Part shown: positions 11,901 through 18,849 of the stretch, piece by piece | How positions within the stretch are numbered: the stretch's first letter is position 1 | How the letters are laid out: every line of letters begins with the position of its first letter | Assembly (NCBI RefSeq): GCF_014925385.1 | Contig: NZ_JACSDK010000019.1 | Location: 1 to 64,000, forward strand | DNA: 64,000 nt | Origin: Pelagibius marinus | Lineage (GTDB): Bacteria; Pseudomonadota; Alphaproteobacteria; Kiloniellales; Kiloniellaceae | Reading direction: 5' to 3' | Notes under the pieces: model-generated | Databases searched by the model: none | Seen by the model: the letters and a program-made list of their open reading frames with translations, nothing else | What the model was told of the DNA's origin: nothing | Made by a program: the position numbers and the translations under genes

Positions 11901-14900
11901 ATGGCAACGACACCATCGATGCGGGGGATGGGAACGACACGGTCGCCGCGGGCAGCGGCAACGACTCCGTCTTCGGCGGTGCCGGCGATGACACGATCCT
12001 GGGCGACGACGGTAACGACACCATCGATGCAGGGGCCGGAAACGACACGGTCAACGCGGGCAGCGGCAACGACTCTGTCGTCGGCGGAGCCGGCAATGAC
12101 TACCTGACAGGCAGTCACGACAACGACACCGTGGAAGGTGGCGAGGGCAATGATGCGCTCTTCGGCGGCAACGGCGATGACCAGCTCTTCGGGGGTGACG
12201 GAGACGACACCCTGCGCGGCGACAACGGCGTCGACACCTTCGATGGCGGTGACGGAATCGATACTATCGACTATCACACCAGCACCTCCGCCCTGCTGAT
12301 CGACATGGTGGCGGGCGACGTCAACGGGACCGAGACCTTCGTCGGTATCGAGAACGTGATCGCCGGCGCTGGCAACGACACGGTGCTGGGTGACGCCGGG
12401 GCGAACTTCCTGTCGGGGCTCGACGGCGATGACTCACTGGTCGGTGGCGCCGGCGACGATACCTTCAGCGGCGGCGGCGGCGTCGACACTTTCATCGGCG
12501 GTGCCGGTATCGATACCGCCGATTACCGCGAGTCGAGCAGCGACTTTGTCGCCGACCTGGTGAGCGACAGCCTGACGACCACAGGCGGTACCGTCGAGCA
12601 GTTGGTCGAGATCGAGAACCTTATTGGATCGCTGGGCAACAACGCGCTCTATGGAGACGCCACGGGCAATCGCCTGGACGGTTATCTCGGCGATGACACC
12701 CTGGCCGGCCGCGGGGGCGACGATACCCTGCTGGGCGGCGGCGGCAGTGATGATTTCCTCTACGACCTTGGCGACGGCGCCGACGTGGTGGTGGAGGTCG
12801 CGGGCGAGTCTGGCGACGACCGCCTGGTCTTCGGCGCCGGGATCACGCAGGGCGATGTTACCTACCAGTTCGGCGTCGACCAGAGTGAACTCCTGGTCTC
12901 GTTGGCCGGTGGCGGTACGGTCACGCTGCAGCAGCAGTTCGCCGGTGACGAAACCGGCATCGACAGCATCCACTTCGCTGACGGGTCCAGCATCGACACG
13001 CTGGATATCTTCGATGAGCTGACCAACGTCGCACCGGTGATTGACCAGGGGATAGCCGATCTCGTGGTCGACGAAGACACCACCCTGGATTTTGCCGTCC
13101 CGGCCGATGCCTTCGCCGATGCCAACGTCAGAAACCAGCTGACCTACACGGCGCAACTCGCCTCAGGCCTGCCTCTGCCGGCCTGGCTTCTGTTCGACGG
13201 CTTGAACTTCACCGGCACGCCCCTCAACGACGACGTCGGCGTGCTCGACATCGAGGTTACGGCGACCGACGACTTCGGCCAGTCGGTTACCACCCAGTTC
13301 AGCCTGACCGTCGCCAACGTCAACGACAGCCCCACGGTCGGCGAGGCTCTGCCGGAGACGCAGGAGGTGTCCACGGGCGACCCCTTCGGCCTGGTGGTCC
13401 CCGCGGCGGCTTTCGAGGACGTAGACGCGGGGGACGTGCTGACTGTGACGGCGACACTGGCGGACGGCTCGCCGCTGCCGGCCTGGCTGCAGTTCGATGG
13501 CAGCCAGTTTATCGGCACGCCCGGCGCCTCCGACGTCGGTATCCTGAACCTGGTCGTGGAGGCGACCGACCTCGCCGGCGAGTCCGTCAGCCAGAACTTG
13601 CAGATCAACGTGATCCCGGGCGGCGGCCTGACACCGATCTTCGGCAGCGCAAACGATGACAGCCTGGCGGGCGGCGCGGATGCCGAGTTCGTGGTAGGCG
13701 GCGCCGGCAACGACACGCTTGCCGCGGGCGGCAGCAGCGACATCTACTCCTACGACCTCGGTGACGGCAATGATGTTATCCGCAATGCCGAGGGACGCGG
13801 GATCGAGGACCTCGATCTGTTGGACTTCGGCTCGGGCATCGCCGTCGGCGATGTCACCTTCGGCCAGAGTGGAGATGACCTGCTGGTGACCATCACCGCA
13901 GGGGGGCAGATTCTGGTCGAAGACTTCTACCACGCCGGGCAGCTGGCTCAGGTGCAATGGTCCGATGGTACGACGCTGACCTACAACGACATCGTTGCGC
14001 AGACGCTTTCCGCGCTCGCCGGCGACGACAGCATCATCGGCAGCGACAACGCAGAGCTGTTCGCAGGCGCCGAGGGCGACGATACGATCAAGTCGGTCTA
14101 CGGCGCCGATACGCTTATCGGTGGCGCCGGGAACGATTATTTGTCGGGCAGCCGAGGCGGCGACACCTACGTTTACAACCTGGGTGACGGCAATGATATC
14201 GTCCACGACTACAGCAGCTCGACCAGCTACTCGCGTCACCTCGGCGACAAGCTGGTGCTGGGGCCGGGGATCGATCCGGCGGACATCATTGTCACCCGCG
14301 ACAACGGTGACTGGGACGATGTGACGATCTCCTTCCAGGGCTATGCGGGCTCGATCTTCCTGGACGAGCAGTTCGCCGGCACGAACTACGGCCTCGAGAC
14401 CATCGAGTTTGCCGACGGCACGGTCTGGACGTCCTCCGACCTGGCGCACCTGGGCTATGCCCAGGCGATGACCTCCGGCGACGACCGCATCTTCGGCATC
14501 CGCTTGAATGACACCATCGACGGCGGCGACGGCAATGACACGCTCTACGGCTGGCAGGGGGCGGATGTTCTCACCGGCGGTGCCGGGGATGACTACCTGG
14601 ACGGCAATTGGCACGCCGACACCTACGTCTACAACCTGGGTGACGGCAACGACACGATCTACGAATACAGCAGCTCGACCGGCTACTCGCGTCACCTCGG
14701 CGACAAGCTGGTGCTGGGGCCGGGGATCGATCCGGCGGACATCATCGTCACCCGCGACAACGGTGACTGGGACGATGTGACGATCTCCTTCCAGGGCTAT
14801 GCGGGCTCGATCTTCCTCGACGAGCAGTTCGCCGGCACGAACTACGGCCTCGAGACCATCGAGTTTGCCGACGGCACGGTCTGGACGCCCTCCGACCTGG

Positions 14901-16285
14901 CGCACCTGGGCTATGCCCAGGCGATGACTTCGGGCGACGACCGCATCTTCGGCGTCCGCTTGAATGACACCATCGACGGCGGCGACGGCAATGACACGCT
15001 CTACGGCTGGCAGGGGGCGGATGTTCTTACCGGCGGTGCCGGGGATGACTACCTGGACGGCAATTGGCACGCCGACACCTACGTCTACAACCTGGGTGAC
15101 GGCAACGACACGATCTACGAATACAGCAGCTCGACCGGCTACTCGCGTCACCTCGGCGACAAGCTGGTGCTGGGGCCGGGGATCGATCCGGCGGACATCA
15201 TCGTCACCCGCGACAACGGTGACTGGGACGACGTGACGATCTCCTTCCAGGGCTATGCGGGCTCGATCTTCCTGGACGAGCAGTTCGCGGGCACGAACTA
15301 CGGCCTCGAGACCATCGAGTTTGCCGACGGCACGGTCTGGACGCCCTCCGACCTGGCGCACCTGGGCTATGCCCAGGCAATGACCTCCGGCGACGACCGC
15401 ATCTTCGGCGTCCGCTTGAATGACACCATCGACGGCGGCGACGGCAACGACACGCTCTACGGCTGGCAGGGGGCGGATGTTCTCAACGGCGGTGCTGGGG
15501 ACGACTATCTGGACGGCAATTGGCACGCCGACACCTACGTTTACAACCTGGGTGACGGCAACGACACGATCTACGAATACAGCAGCTCGACCGGCTATTC
15601 GCGTCACCTCGGCGATAAGCTGCTGTTCGGCGCCGATATCGCTACGACCGACGTCGTGTTGGCCAAGGGGGAGGTCAACGTGCAGGACCTCCAAGTTTCC
15701 TTTGCCGGCCAGAGCGGATCCGTCCTGCTCACCAACCAGTTCGCCGGCACGAAGTACGGCGTCGAGACCATCGAGTTCGCCGACGGCACGGTCTGGACGG
15801 GTGCGGAATTCGCCGCCATGTCCGCGAGCAGCGGTGATGATTCTCTGGTGGGAACCCTCGGCGACAATCGTCTGGACGGCCTGGCGGGCAACGACTTCAT
15901 CAGCGGCGGCGAAGGTGACGATATCCTGGTCGGCGGCAGTGGCAGTGACACGCTTGTCGGCGGGCTCGGTGCCGACACGCTGGAAGGCGGGGCGGACGCA
16001 GATGTCTTCGTCTACACCGATATTCTGGAGGCCGGAGATATCATCGACGGCTTCATTGCCGGCGGCAGCGACAGCATCGATCTGGACAGCCTGCTCGACG
16101 GCCTGGGCATCGCCGACGCCGAGCGTGCCGGGCGGGTCGAGGTGCAGCAGGCCGGGACCGACCTGGACGCCGTGATTGCCATCGATACCACCGGCGATGC
16201 GGTCTTCGACACGGTGCTGGTGACGGTGACCAATGTCACCGGTGACCTGGGGCAGGGGGACCTCACCCTGGGATCGCTCGTATAG
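2948..16285 (+). CDS. Giant RTX protein with lipase-like head and FrpC-type self-processing module
   Basis: A 4445-residue protein expected to leave the cell by type I secretion and fold on binding calcium outside. Residues 1-460 resemble an alpha/beta-hydrolase of the class 3 lipase type, with GHSQGG and nucleophile Ser141; Asp216 and His260 are candidate partners. RTX blocks follow at about 470-570 and 690-805. Residues 912-1073 match the FrpC self-processing module, starting at Asp913-Pro914 and containing five DxDxDG-type loops. A YVEDAQGxYW element occurs at about 1170-1350. About ten modules of roughly 130 residues (RTX nonapeptides plus HCBP-related domain, 1570-2950) come next, then dense RTX repeats (2957-3264), two Ig-like domains (3362-3556), and a three-copy 152-residue repeat (3739-4226). 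The C-terminus (about 4350-4445) has the VFVYTD...GDIIDGF form of type I substrates. An HlyC-type enzyme gene lies upstream. No hlyB/hlyD/tolC homologues are nearby. Target and enzymatic substrate are unknown. Confidence 0.92.
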   Translation: MTASISTDELLQYANLAAHVYERDSEISIDTSIWTDATDIWTDAEAGVIPQYADYFATNPGIAVYTKSGESGTLEVVIAFDGWETGDLSEKIDSIPLALGTVQAGYAKAYFYTEAAIEKFGGYDPDGDGVPNVKFTFVGHSQGGAYAGLMAARYGYDAYTFNAQSAAGAVGDTAEDQTYYVLNGQVYSQAGWNFLISQAPLLQPDETFVIPAGVGDPSNVNAYRIEHDIAGWFGSQIGTLEEIDLGQGYLDLEFTPISFHGMLFMRFIVAAGRESEGGTFLIQDLQSKTGEDLVRLLIDDDLHSSVTLPNANDYFREIVNEYIGQEHVLEGSLLGFLLADLTLIADSYQYQPVEGIGEALIKLTVQVSSQFAAQYADDALSGAHGLYDPTANAFILDTSEAVLQPFDSLDEMVGGDFFEGYRDLLWDIASNQEISSEQLATFLSYWNPPLEYEILATAAFGENSQESVVDLSGLQGDALLFGTDANDAFVASEGDDFINGAGGDDTLDAGLGNSTIFGGLGNDILIGHAEVGQHDVLLGGAGDDTLVSGGGDDFLHGGDGVDVVDYSEHTEGIAITFDGTSPVPSLAVQDGMGGTDQVYEVERVVGTAAKDTLVITGVIADDVNLIIDAGGGQNIFPHDTIDVSSATKAMEVNISAIGLGSIKAKDGTGGTIELENFDTEIVGSAYGDLFFDLTAGEKHISGGGGDDLIGQGGYGRADGGDGDDILFAYAPVYIDEDTRLEIDGGAGNDTIWSLGGDGAIVHGGAGDDWIFVWTFAAEVYGDEGADTFVWAPDVLIADAEAQDRLSFFGFTLTGGIAYGGEESVWAHQSFLPFVRYGLNTAGELVIDAFGKQMYVADYTGGPGAAENTLGIYLARIEFAFYQILDERPALKSSPLGEIIDAQLKAAGIIDANDPLALDLDGDGLEFTGLKTSDTFFDLDGDEFAEHTAWLRSDDGFLAMDRDGNGSIDDISELFGAPGVSGFSELSDLDSNGDGVIDALDTAFGDLLVWRDLNQDGLSSADELFTLADLDIVSIDLNSTVTNTDTPSGNILHAESTFTFGDGTQGNVYDVLLDASQFDTQYQGDSGVADWAAAVPDLKGYGLLTDLQVAVSNDLSLAQTLNQVSANLNVVDLDALVAAAEPLLLAWNAANENSQELAPVLVQTDAGGAQWVDYGVYVEDAQGGYWTLASGNPVLDGLGDPIARPSLEDLLAQTPGTDQAWRLEQMWSPARDGALTDRPEAPYKVAVDGDGKATVLDYGIYVEDAQGSYWTLASGTAVLDGLGDPIARPTLDDILAQTLAADEAWRVESFATPEAAAVVDSFAVFYTNGIAVDYAVYVDDPNGGYWASALAVAEAISLGQSTPAGPTDAVLQDFVDLYLAANAGSITGSDVVDTEKAGYAIKTGGAELSDLNNLVVTVDGLGDLVYVQNVAQQAEFLQEVVARYDFWGEAVAVRLAAQTGLSSFFQGVPYNAETDVFEAATVRELIPLYEAIFAAAPGDAQGALDYLSDWREILNVVYADFKQHGNGAMSESFVFANVVAAYESTGLAAGILEAAEILGVPTDSIIHDTTADAVVNGTAGRDIFYLSTGDQTLRGGQDSDVYVVGKNFGNDVIDDVEGPVANRGPDLLRFADIGSTEIEAHRDGLDLILTVTATGDTLRIVRQFEGREPGLFGGDASDDTGVTEIAFADGVVWDIVDMAWAVADPQATSDLLLGTPEIDVLDGGAGDDTLIGGVESDLYVFKLGYGHDRIEDNNDNVLIEHTDVVMFGEGIEKEDLVFSRDGGSSTLEIAVGDAGDALTLVGQFSAAYTGPLGKQWLDRIELLTFEDGSYYSWQDIMVKMVADAKTAGDDTIWGFAYEDTLDGGAGDDYLIGAEESDTYIFGAGYGHDRVFENGPNILSGNEDKVVFKDGITEAGVTFSRDGNSSNLDILVNGTDDILTIQGQFAATYTGPFGKQWLDRIEEVVFDNGFTYQWYEIMEKMVADAKTAGDDTIWGFSYEDTLDGGAGNDFLSGGNESDIYIFGLGYGQDVIWEKMTNILSGDDDQVIFQDGLTLADLTFSRDGSDLIVTIDATGDSLTLQGQFGADNLGNRFDEVESLVFGDGTVWGRSDIQEHLLESTDGNDTLEGFFSNDVLDGGLGDDLLKGADGADTYVFDVGYGNDTIQDQVVSIFASDTDVIQLGAGITTADVALARSGNDLVLTLTATGDTLTVLGQFGADNLGNRPNEVEEIHFDDGTVWARAEIQQLLLQGTAGNDTLTGFFGNDVLDGGAGDDLLKGSDGGDTYVFAAGYGNDTIQDQQTSIFANDVDVIQLGAGIAPADISLARAGGSLNDLVITLTATGETLTVLGQFATSNLGSRYNEVEEIHFNDGTVWTRSDIQNQLLNSGATSGDDTLVGFSGTDIMDGGAGNDYLEGGNGGDIYIFGTGSGSDIIYDNATSIFSDQGDQVVFSDDIAPEDVILSRAGSSLIIDLAGSGDQLTIQGQFSWNNLGSRMQEIESLAFADGTVWNAWDIQLILLQGTDGDDNLQGFYSNDTLDGGAGNDTLAGGDGSDTYVFDVGYGQDVVNDAEVSIFAGSEDRVLFGPNIAPEDLTLSSDGVALTFTVTATGDSLRINNEFNDGYKRVESFQFDDGTIWSVSDATALLTQGTAGDDLIQGFNTTNVIDGFAGNDTLNGGSGNDSITGGLGNDSLIGGYHNDSYYYTRGDGDDVIVEEENRWSSAPGGTADKLYLQGVDPVDVSLVRSGNHVTLVIAESTPGAGDGGSVELRNNLDEYYNRGIDEILFDDGTVWTRADLRLPLLQAVSTEGDDAIAGYNTSDVIDAGGGNDTVNGANGHDTITGGLGNDSLVGGYHNDIYIYARGDGNDIIVEEEDRFSSAPGGTADTLVLQGIGPADVSFARSGNHITLLIAESTPGAGDGGSIELRNNLNEYYSRGIDEIQFDDGTVWTRADLRAGWLAQASTENDDLLEGFTSSDVISGGAGNDTILAGNGNDTIDAGDGNDTVAAGSGNDSVFGGAGDDTILGDDGNDTIDAGAGNDTVNAGSGNDSVVGGAGNDYLTGSHDNDTVEGGEGNDALFGGNGDDQLFGGDGDDTLRGDNGVDTFDGGDGIDTIDYHTSTSALLIDMVAGDVNGTETFVGIENVIAGAGNDTVLGDAGANFLSGLDGDDSLVGGAGDDTFSGGGGVDTFIGGAGIDTADYRESSSDFVADLVSDSLTTTGGTVEQLVEIENLIGSLGNNALYGDATGNRLDGYLGDDTLAGRGGDDTLLGGGGSDDFLYDLGDGADVVVEVAGESGDDRLVFGAGITQGDVTYQFGVDQSELLVSLAGGGTVTLQQQFAGDETGIDSIHFADGSSIDTLDIFDELTNVAPVIDQGIADLVVDEDTTLDFAVPADAFADANVRNQLTYTAQLASGLPLPAWLLFDGLNFTGTPLNDDVGVLDIEVTATDDFGQSVTTQFSLTVANVNDSPTVGEALPETQEVSTGDPFGLVVPAAAFEDVDAGDVLTVTATLADGSPLPAWLQFDGSQFIGTPGASDVGILNLVVEATDLAGESVSQNLQINVIPGGGLTPIFGSANDDSLAGGADAEFVVGGAGNDTLAAGGSSDIYSYDLGDGNDVIRNAEGRGIEDLDLLDFGSGIAVGDVTFGQSGDDLLVTITAGGQILVEDFYHAGQLAQVQWSDGTTLTYNDIVAQTLSALAGDDSIIGSDNAELFAGAEGDDTIKSVYGADTLIGGAGNDYLSGSRGGDTYVYNLGDGNDIVHDYSSSTSYSRHLGDKLVLGPGIDPADIIVTRDNGDWDDVTISFQGYAGSIFLDEQFAGTNYGLETIEFADGTVWTSSDLAHLGYAQAMTSGDDRIFGIRLNDTIDGGDGNDTLYGWQGADVLTGGAGDDYLDGNWHADTYVYNLGDGNDTIYEYSSSTGYSRHLGDKLVLGPGIDPADIIVTRDNGDWDDVTISFQGYAGSIFLDEQFAGTNYGLETIEFADGTVWTPSDLAHLGYAQAMTSGDDRIFGVRLNDTIDGGDGNDTLYGWQGADVLTGGAGDDYLDGNWHADTYVYNLGDGNDTIYEYSSSTGYSRHLGDKLVLGPGIDPADIIVTRDNGDWDDVTISFQGYAGSIFLDEQFAGTNYGLETIEFADGTVWTPSDLAHLGYAQAMTSGDDRIFGVRLNDTIDGGDGNDTLYGWQGADVLNGGAGDDYLDGNWHADTYVYNLGDGNDTIYEYSSSTGYSRHLGDKLLFGADIATTDVVLAKGEVNVQDLQVSFAGQSGSVLLTNQFAGTKYGVETIEFADGTVWTGAEFAAMSASSGDDSLVGTLGDNRLDGLAGNDFISGGEGDDILVGGSGSDTLVGGLGADTLEGGADADVFVYTDILEAGDIIDGFIAGGSDSIDLDSLLDGLGIADAERAGRVEVQQAGTDLDAVIAIDTTGDAVFDTVLVTVTNVTGDLGQGDLTLGSLV
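5681..6166 (+). other. FrpC-type self-processing module within the RTX protein
   Basis: This segment encodes residues 912-1073 of the giant RTX protein. It begins with NDPLALDLDGDG, the conserved start of the self-processing module of Neisseria FrpC. In FrpC, calcium triggers cleavage of the Asp-Pro bond, and the new Asp carboxyl can form an isopeptide link to a lysine of another protein. The segment has the expected succession of calcium-loop motifs (DLDGDE, DRDGNG, DLDSNGDG, DLNQDG) and the ELFG and VWRDLNQDG landmarks. Cleavage after Asp913 would separate the lipase-like head (about 98 kDa by length) from the repeat tail. The match is by eye; activity is inferred. Confidence 0.8.
14161..15624 (+). 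repeat. Nearly identical 456-bp tandem repeats inside the RTX gene
   Basis: Three full copies start at 14161, 14617 and 15073, exactly 456 bases (152 codons) apart. A partial fourth copy runs from 15529 to about 15624. Each unit encodes a YVYNLGDGND RTX/HCBP segment, a DNGDWDDVTISFQG strand region, an EFADGTVWT segment and an RTX triplet (LNDTIDGGDGND). Copies differ at only scattered bases, much closer than the other RTX modules of the same gene. This indicates recent duplication or gene conversion. The number of copies could vary between strains and could be collapsed in short-read assemblies. Confidence 0.93.
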
Positions 16286-16538
16286 ACGGAAAAGTTGGAT
16301 CGGAGGCACTGCCGTCGGTGGCACCTTCTGGCGCCAAGCTGCCGTTTCTTGGGGCGACCGGTAGGTCTGTTCGCAATGGTACAGCCGACATTGAGTTGTT
16401 GTCGCGCCGCTCTTCACCCTGAGCGGGCCTGAAGTGGCGGCCGGCGAATACACCGGGCGTAACGGGAGAAAGACACTTCCGAGGTTCAGTGCAGCCCTGC
16501 AAACCGGCCATATGTTCCGCGAATGCCGAGGCGCAACA

Positions 16539-17258
16539 TTATTGGGCTTGTTCGGCCTGCTTCTCTACCAGCTGCCGATGCACCGGGCCGACGCCGGCGA
16601 GAAATACTTTGACCTCGTTATCGATGGCCATGTCGCTGTCGGCGGTCGATGTCAGATTATAGATGTAGCGGCGTATCGCGCGATAGAAGAAGCTGCCGTG
16701 CAGGCTCCAGGCAAGTTCCAACTCCTGCTCGCCGATGGGGATCTCCTCGGGGGAGGGCAGCCCCTGGTCGTGGCGCAGTTCTGCGCAGACCGGGCGCAGC
16801 ACCTTGTCCTTGATACCGCGCAGATAGCGGTCGTTGATGTCCACGCCCTTAAGGCCGGAATAGACGAACATCCGTACCCAGACGTAATCGTACACGGCGC
16901 GTGAGTATTCCCGATAGAAGCGGCAGAGGCGGTCGGTAAGCGGTATTTCCCGGTCGGTGATCAGGCTCTCCCACGCGGGGTTCCAGCGGCGGACGTAGAC
17001 CTCCTCGTAGACGCGCTCGATCAGGCTCTCCTTGCTGGGAAAGTAGCGGTAGAGCAGGGGCTGTGTGATGCCGATGCGCTTGGCGAGGTCGCGGGTCTTG
17101 CCCTCAAAGCCGTGCTCGGCAAAGAAGCGCACCGCCTCGGCGACGATGTGCGCCTCGCGTGCATCGGGGTCCATCCGCTTCTTTTTCGCTGCCTTGGGCG
17201 CGGATGCCGTCCCGGTTTTAGCGGCCTTGGTCTTCGGGCCGTCAAGCAATTCGCTCAC
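16539..17258 (-). CDS. TetR/AcrR family transcriptional regulator
   Basis: A 239-residue dimeric repressor-type regulator. After a Lys/Ala-rich tail (residues 1-30) comes a typical TetR helix-turn-helix (about 35-80: HIVAEAVRFFAEHGFEGK, then RIGITQPLLYRYFPSKE). The C-terminal ligand-binding domain is not assignable to a known effector. It is transcribed divergently from the molybdenum hydroxylase and Liv transporter genes, with about 225 bases between the starts. It most likely controls that operon in response to its substrate or a derivative. An AT-rich stretch with two ATC-N4-GAT half-palindromes in the gap is a candidate operator. The downstream end converges on the giant RTX gene. Confidence 0.9.
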   Translation of the reverse strand: MSELLDGPKTKAAKTGTASAPKAAKKKRMDPDAREAHIVAEAVRFFAEHGFEGKTRDLAKRIGITQPLLYRYFPSKESLIERVYEEVYVRRWNPAWESLITDREIPLTDRLCRFYREYSRAVYDYVWVRMFVYSGLKGVDINDRYLRGIKDKVLRPVCAELRHDQGLPSPEEIPIGEQELELAWSLHGSFFYRAIRRYIYNLTSTADSDMAIDNEVKVFLAGVGPVHRQLVEKQAEQAQ

Positions 17259-17387
17259 CTTGCCTTGTGCCTTTCACCTCTTGGCCCCGATGCCGGCTCG
17301 TGGTCGCCGGGGCCAGCCTAGAGCGTCGCCGCCGTGATGCAACACACCGCGCGGGCCGCGCTGCGCCGACGCGAAGGGTAATAAGAG

Positions 17388-17434
17388 TTGACAGCGTAAT
17401 TATCAACCGATAGATAACAAATGATCAAACGATA
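17388..17434 (+). promoter_or_regulatory. Candidate promoter and TetR operator of the hydroxylase operon
   Basis: A perfect TTGACA occurs at 17388-17393, and a weak TAGATA follows after 17 bases (17411-17416). Overlapping and following it are two related elements, ATCAACCGAT (17402-17411) and ATCAAACGAT (17424-17433). Each has ATC...GAT inverted ends, and they lie 22 bases apart, about two helical turns. The stretch is strikingly AT-rich against its surroundings. An operator over the -10 region fits repression by the divergent TetR protein. This is inference; no binding consensus is known. Confidence 0.5.
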
Positions 17435-17484
17435 AATAAAGAGGCATCCCATCGAGGATGCCCAGTCGACAGGGGAGGATGCGC

Positions 17485-18348
17485 TTGAAACCCCGCGCAT
17501 TCGAATACGTCAGGGCGGCATCCCTGCAGGATGTCTTCGCTGTTCTCGACAGCCACGGCGACGAGGCCAAGGTCCTCGCCGGTGGCCAAAGTCTGGTGCC
17601 GGCCCTCAACCTGCGCCTGGCGGCCCCCGAAGTCGTGGTCGACGTGAACGCCGTGGAAGACCTGCACGGTATCGCTCTTGCCGGAGACAGCCTGCGTATC
17701 GGCGCCATGAGCCGCTACAGCGAAGTCGCGGCCTCGGAGCTGGTGGCGCGCCACGCCCCGCTCATCGCCCGTGCTATTCCCTTCATTGCCCATCCGGCGA
17801 TCCGCAACCGCGGCACCTTTGGCGGTTCGCTGTGCAATGCCGATCCGGCCTCCGAGCTGCCGGCCTGCGCGCTGGCGCTGCAGGCGGTCTTCAACCTGAG
17901 CAGTTCGGCTGGCGCGCGCGCGGTCGCCGCCGAGGACTTCTTCGTGGGCACCTACGCCACGGCGCTGGAGCCCAACGAAGTGCTGGTCTCGGTGGACATC
18001 CCCCTGGCCGGCGACGGTGCCGTGACCTTCTTCGATGAAGTGGTCCGCCGCCGCGGCGATTATGCCATGGCGGGACTGGCGGCCTGCGCCGGATGGTCCG
18101 GCGGCATCCTCTCCAATCTGCGGCTCGCGTTCTTCGCGGTCTCGGACATGCCTTATCTGGCCAAGGGCGTGATGGCGCAGGCGGAGGGCAAGGCGGCGGA
18201 CAGCCTGGATCCAGAGACGGTCTGCGCGGCCCTGGACACGGACTTCGCACCCCAGGAAGACCTCACCACCTCGGGCGCGGCCAAGCTGCATCTCATGAAG
18301 GTGCTGACGCGGCGCGCGCTCGCGGCCTTCGCCGGCGCGGAAGGCTGA
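17485..18348 (+). CDS. Molybdenum hydroxylase FAD-binding (CoxM-type) subunit
   Basis: This is the medium subunit of the xanthine oxidase/CO dehydrogenase family; it carries FAD and passes electrons out of the enzyme. FAD motifs are clear: VLAGGQSLVPALNLRL near the N-terminus and TFGGSLCNADPASE in the middle. I place the start at TTG 17485, because AGGGGAGG (17471-17478) then sits 6 bases upstream and the protein begins MKPRAFEYVRA, as family members usually do. ATG codons at 17458 and 17479 are in frame but have badly spaced ribosome binding sites. The product is 287 residues, the normal length. It is followed after 3 bases by the iron-sulfur subunit. The substrate cannot be told from this subunit. 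Confidence 0.9.
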   Translation: MKPRAFEYVRAASLQDVFAVLDSHGDEAKVLAGGQSLVPALNLRLAAPEVVVDVNAVEDLHGIALAGDSLRIGAMSRYSEVAASELVARHAPLIARAIPFIAHPAIRNRGTFGGSLCNADPASELPACALALQAVFNLSSSAGARAVAAEDFFVGTYATALEPNEVLVSVDIPLAGDGAVTFFDEVVRRRGDYAMAGLAACAGWSGGILSNLRLAFFAVSDMPYLAKGVMAQAEGKAADSLDPETVCAALDTDFAPQEDLTTSGAAKLHLMKVLTRRALAAFAGAEG

Positions 18349-18351
18349 GCC

Positions 18352-18849
18352 ATGACAAAGCCGGTCCTCCTCACCCTGACCGTCAACGGCGAGCCCGTCA
18401 GCCGGGCGGTGGAGCCGCGCCTGACCCTGGCCGACTTCCTGCGCGACGAGCTCGGCCTGAAGGGCACCCATGTCGGCTGCGAGCACGGCGTCTGCGGCGC
18501 CTGCACCCTGCGTCTTAATGGCGTCATGGCGCGCGGCTGCCTGACCCTCGCGGTGCAATGCGAAGGTGCCTCGGTCGAGACCATCGAAGGGGTAACCGAC
18601 AGCGGCACTTTGAAGGACCTGCAGGACGAGTTCGTCGCCCGTAACGCCCTGCAGTGCGGCTTCTGCACACCCGGTATGCTGATGAGCGCGGCCGAACTGC
18701 TGGAGCGCGACCCCGCGCCGAGCCGCGAGGAGATTCGCGATCATCTCTCCGGAAACTACTGCCGCTGCACCGGCTACCAGTCCATCGTCGACGCTGTGGA
18801 GGCCACCGCCCTGGATCGGGTGCGCAAGCGGGGAGGGCAGGGACAATGA
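18352..18849 (+). CDS. Molybdenum hydroxylase [2Fe-2S] (CoxS-type) subunit
   Basis: This is the small subunit, which carries two [2Fe-2S] clusters linking the molybdenum site to FAD. The plant-ferredoxin-like cluster is bound by the CEHGVCGAC motif plus a later Cys. The second, helical domain has CGFCTPGML and CRCTGYQSI. Its 165 residues are the usual size. The gene overlaps the large-subunit gene by four bases (ATGA), so the subunits are translationally coupled. A frame on the same strand from 18654 reads through the end of this gene, but only as an upstream extension of the large-subunit frame. Confidence 0.95.
   Translation: MTKPVLLTLTVNGEPVSRAVEPRLTLADFLRDELGLKGTHVGCEHGVCGACTLRLNGVMARGCLTLAVQCEGASVETIEGVTDSGTLKDLQDEFVARNALQCGFCTPGMLMSAAELLERDPAPSREEIRDHLSGNYCRCTGYQSIVDAVEATALDRVRKRGGQGQ

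Noticed and set aside
14161-15624. A CRISPR-like array because of the regular repeats
   Set aside because: The units are 456 bases of continuous coding sequence without spacers, and no cas genes are present. They are protein repeats.
13163-16453. A 1096-residue open frame on the minus strand
   Set aside because: It is the same shadow effect, over the near-identical tandem repeats of the RTX gene. It has no ribosome binding site or known motifs.
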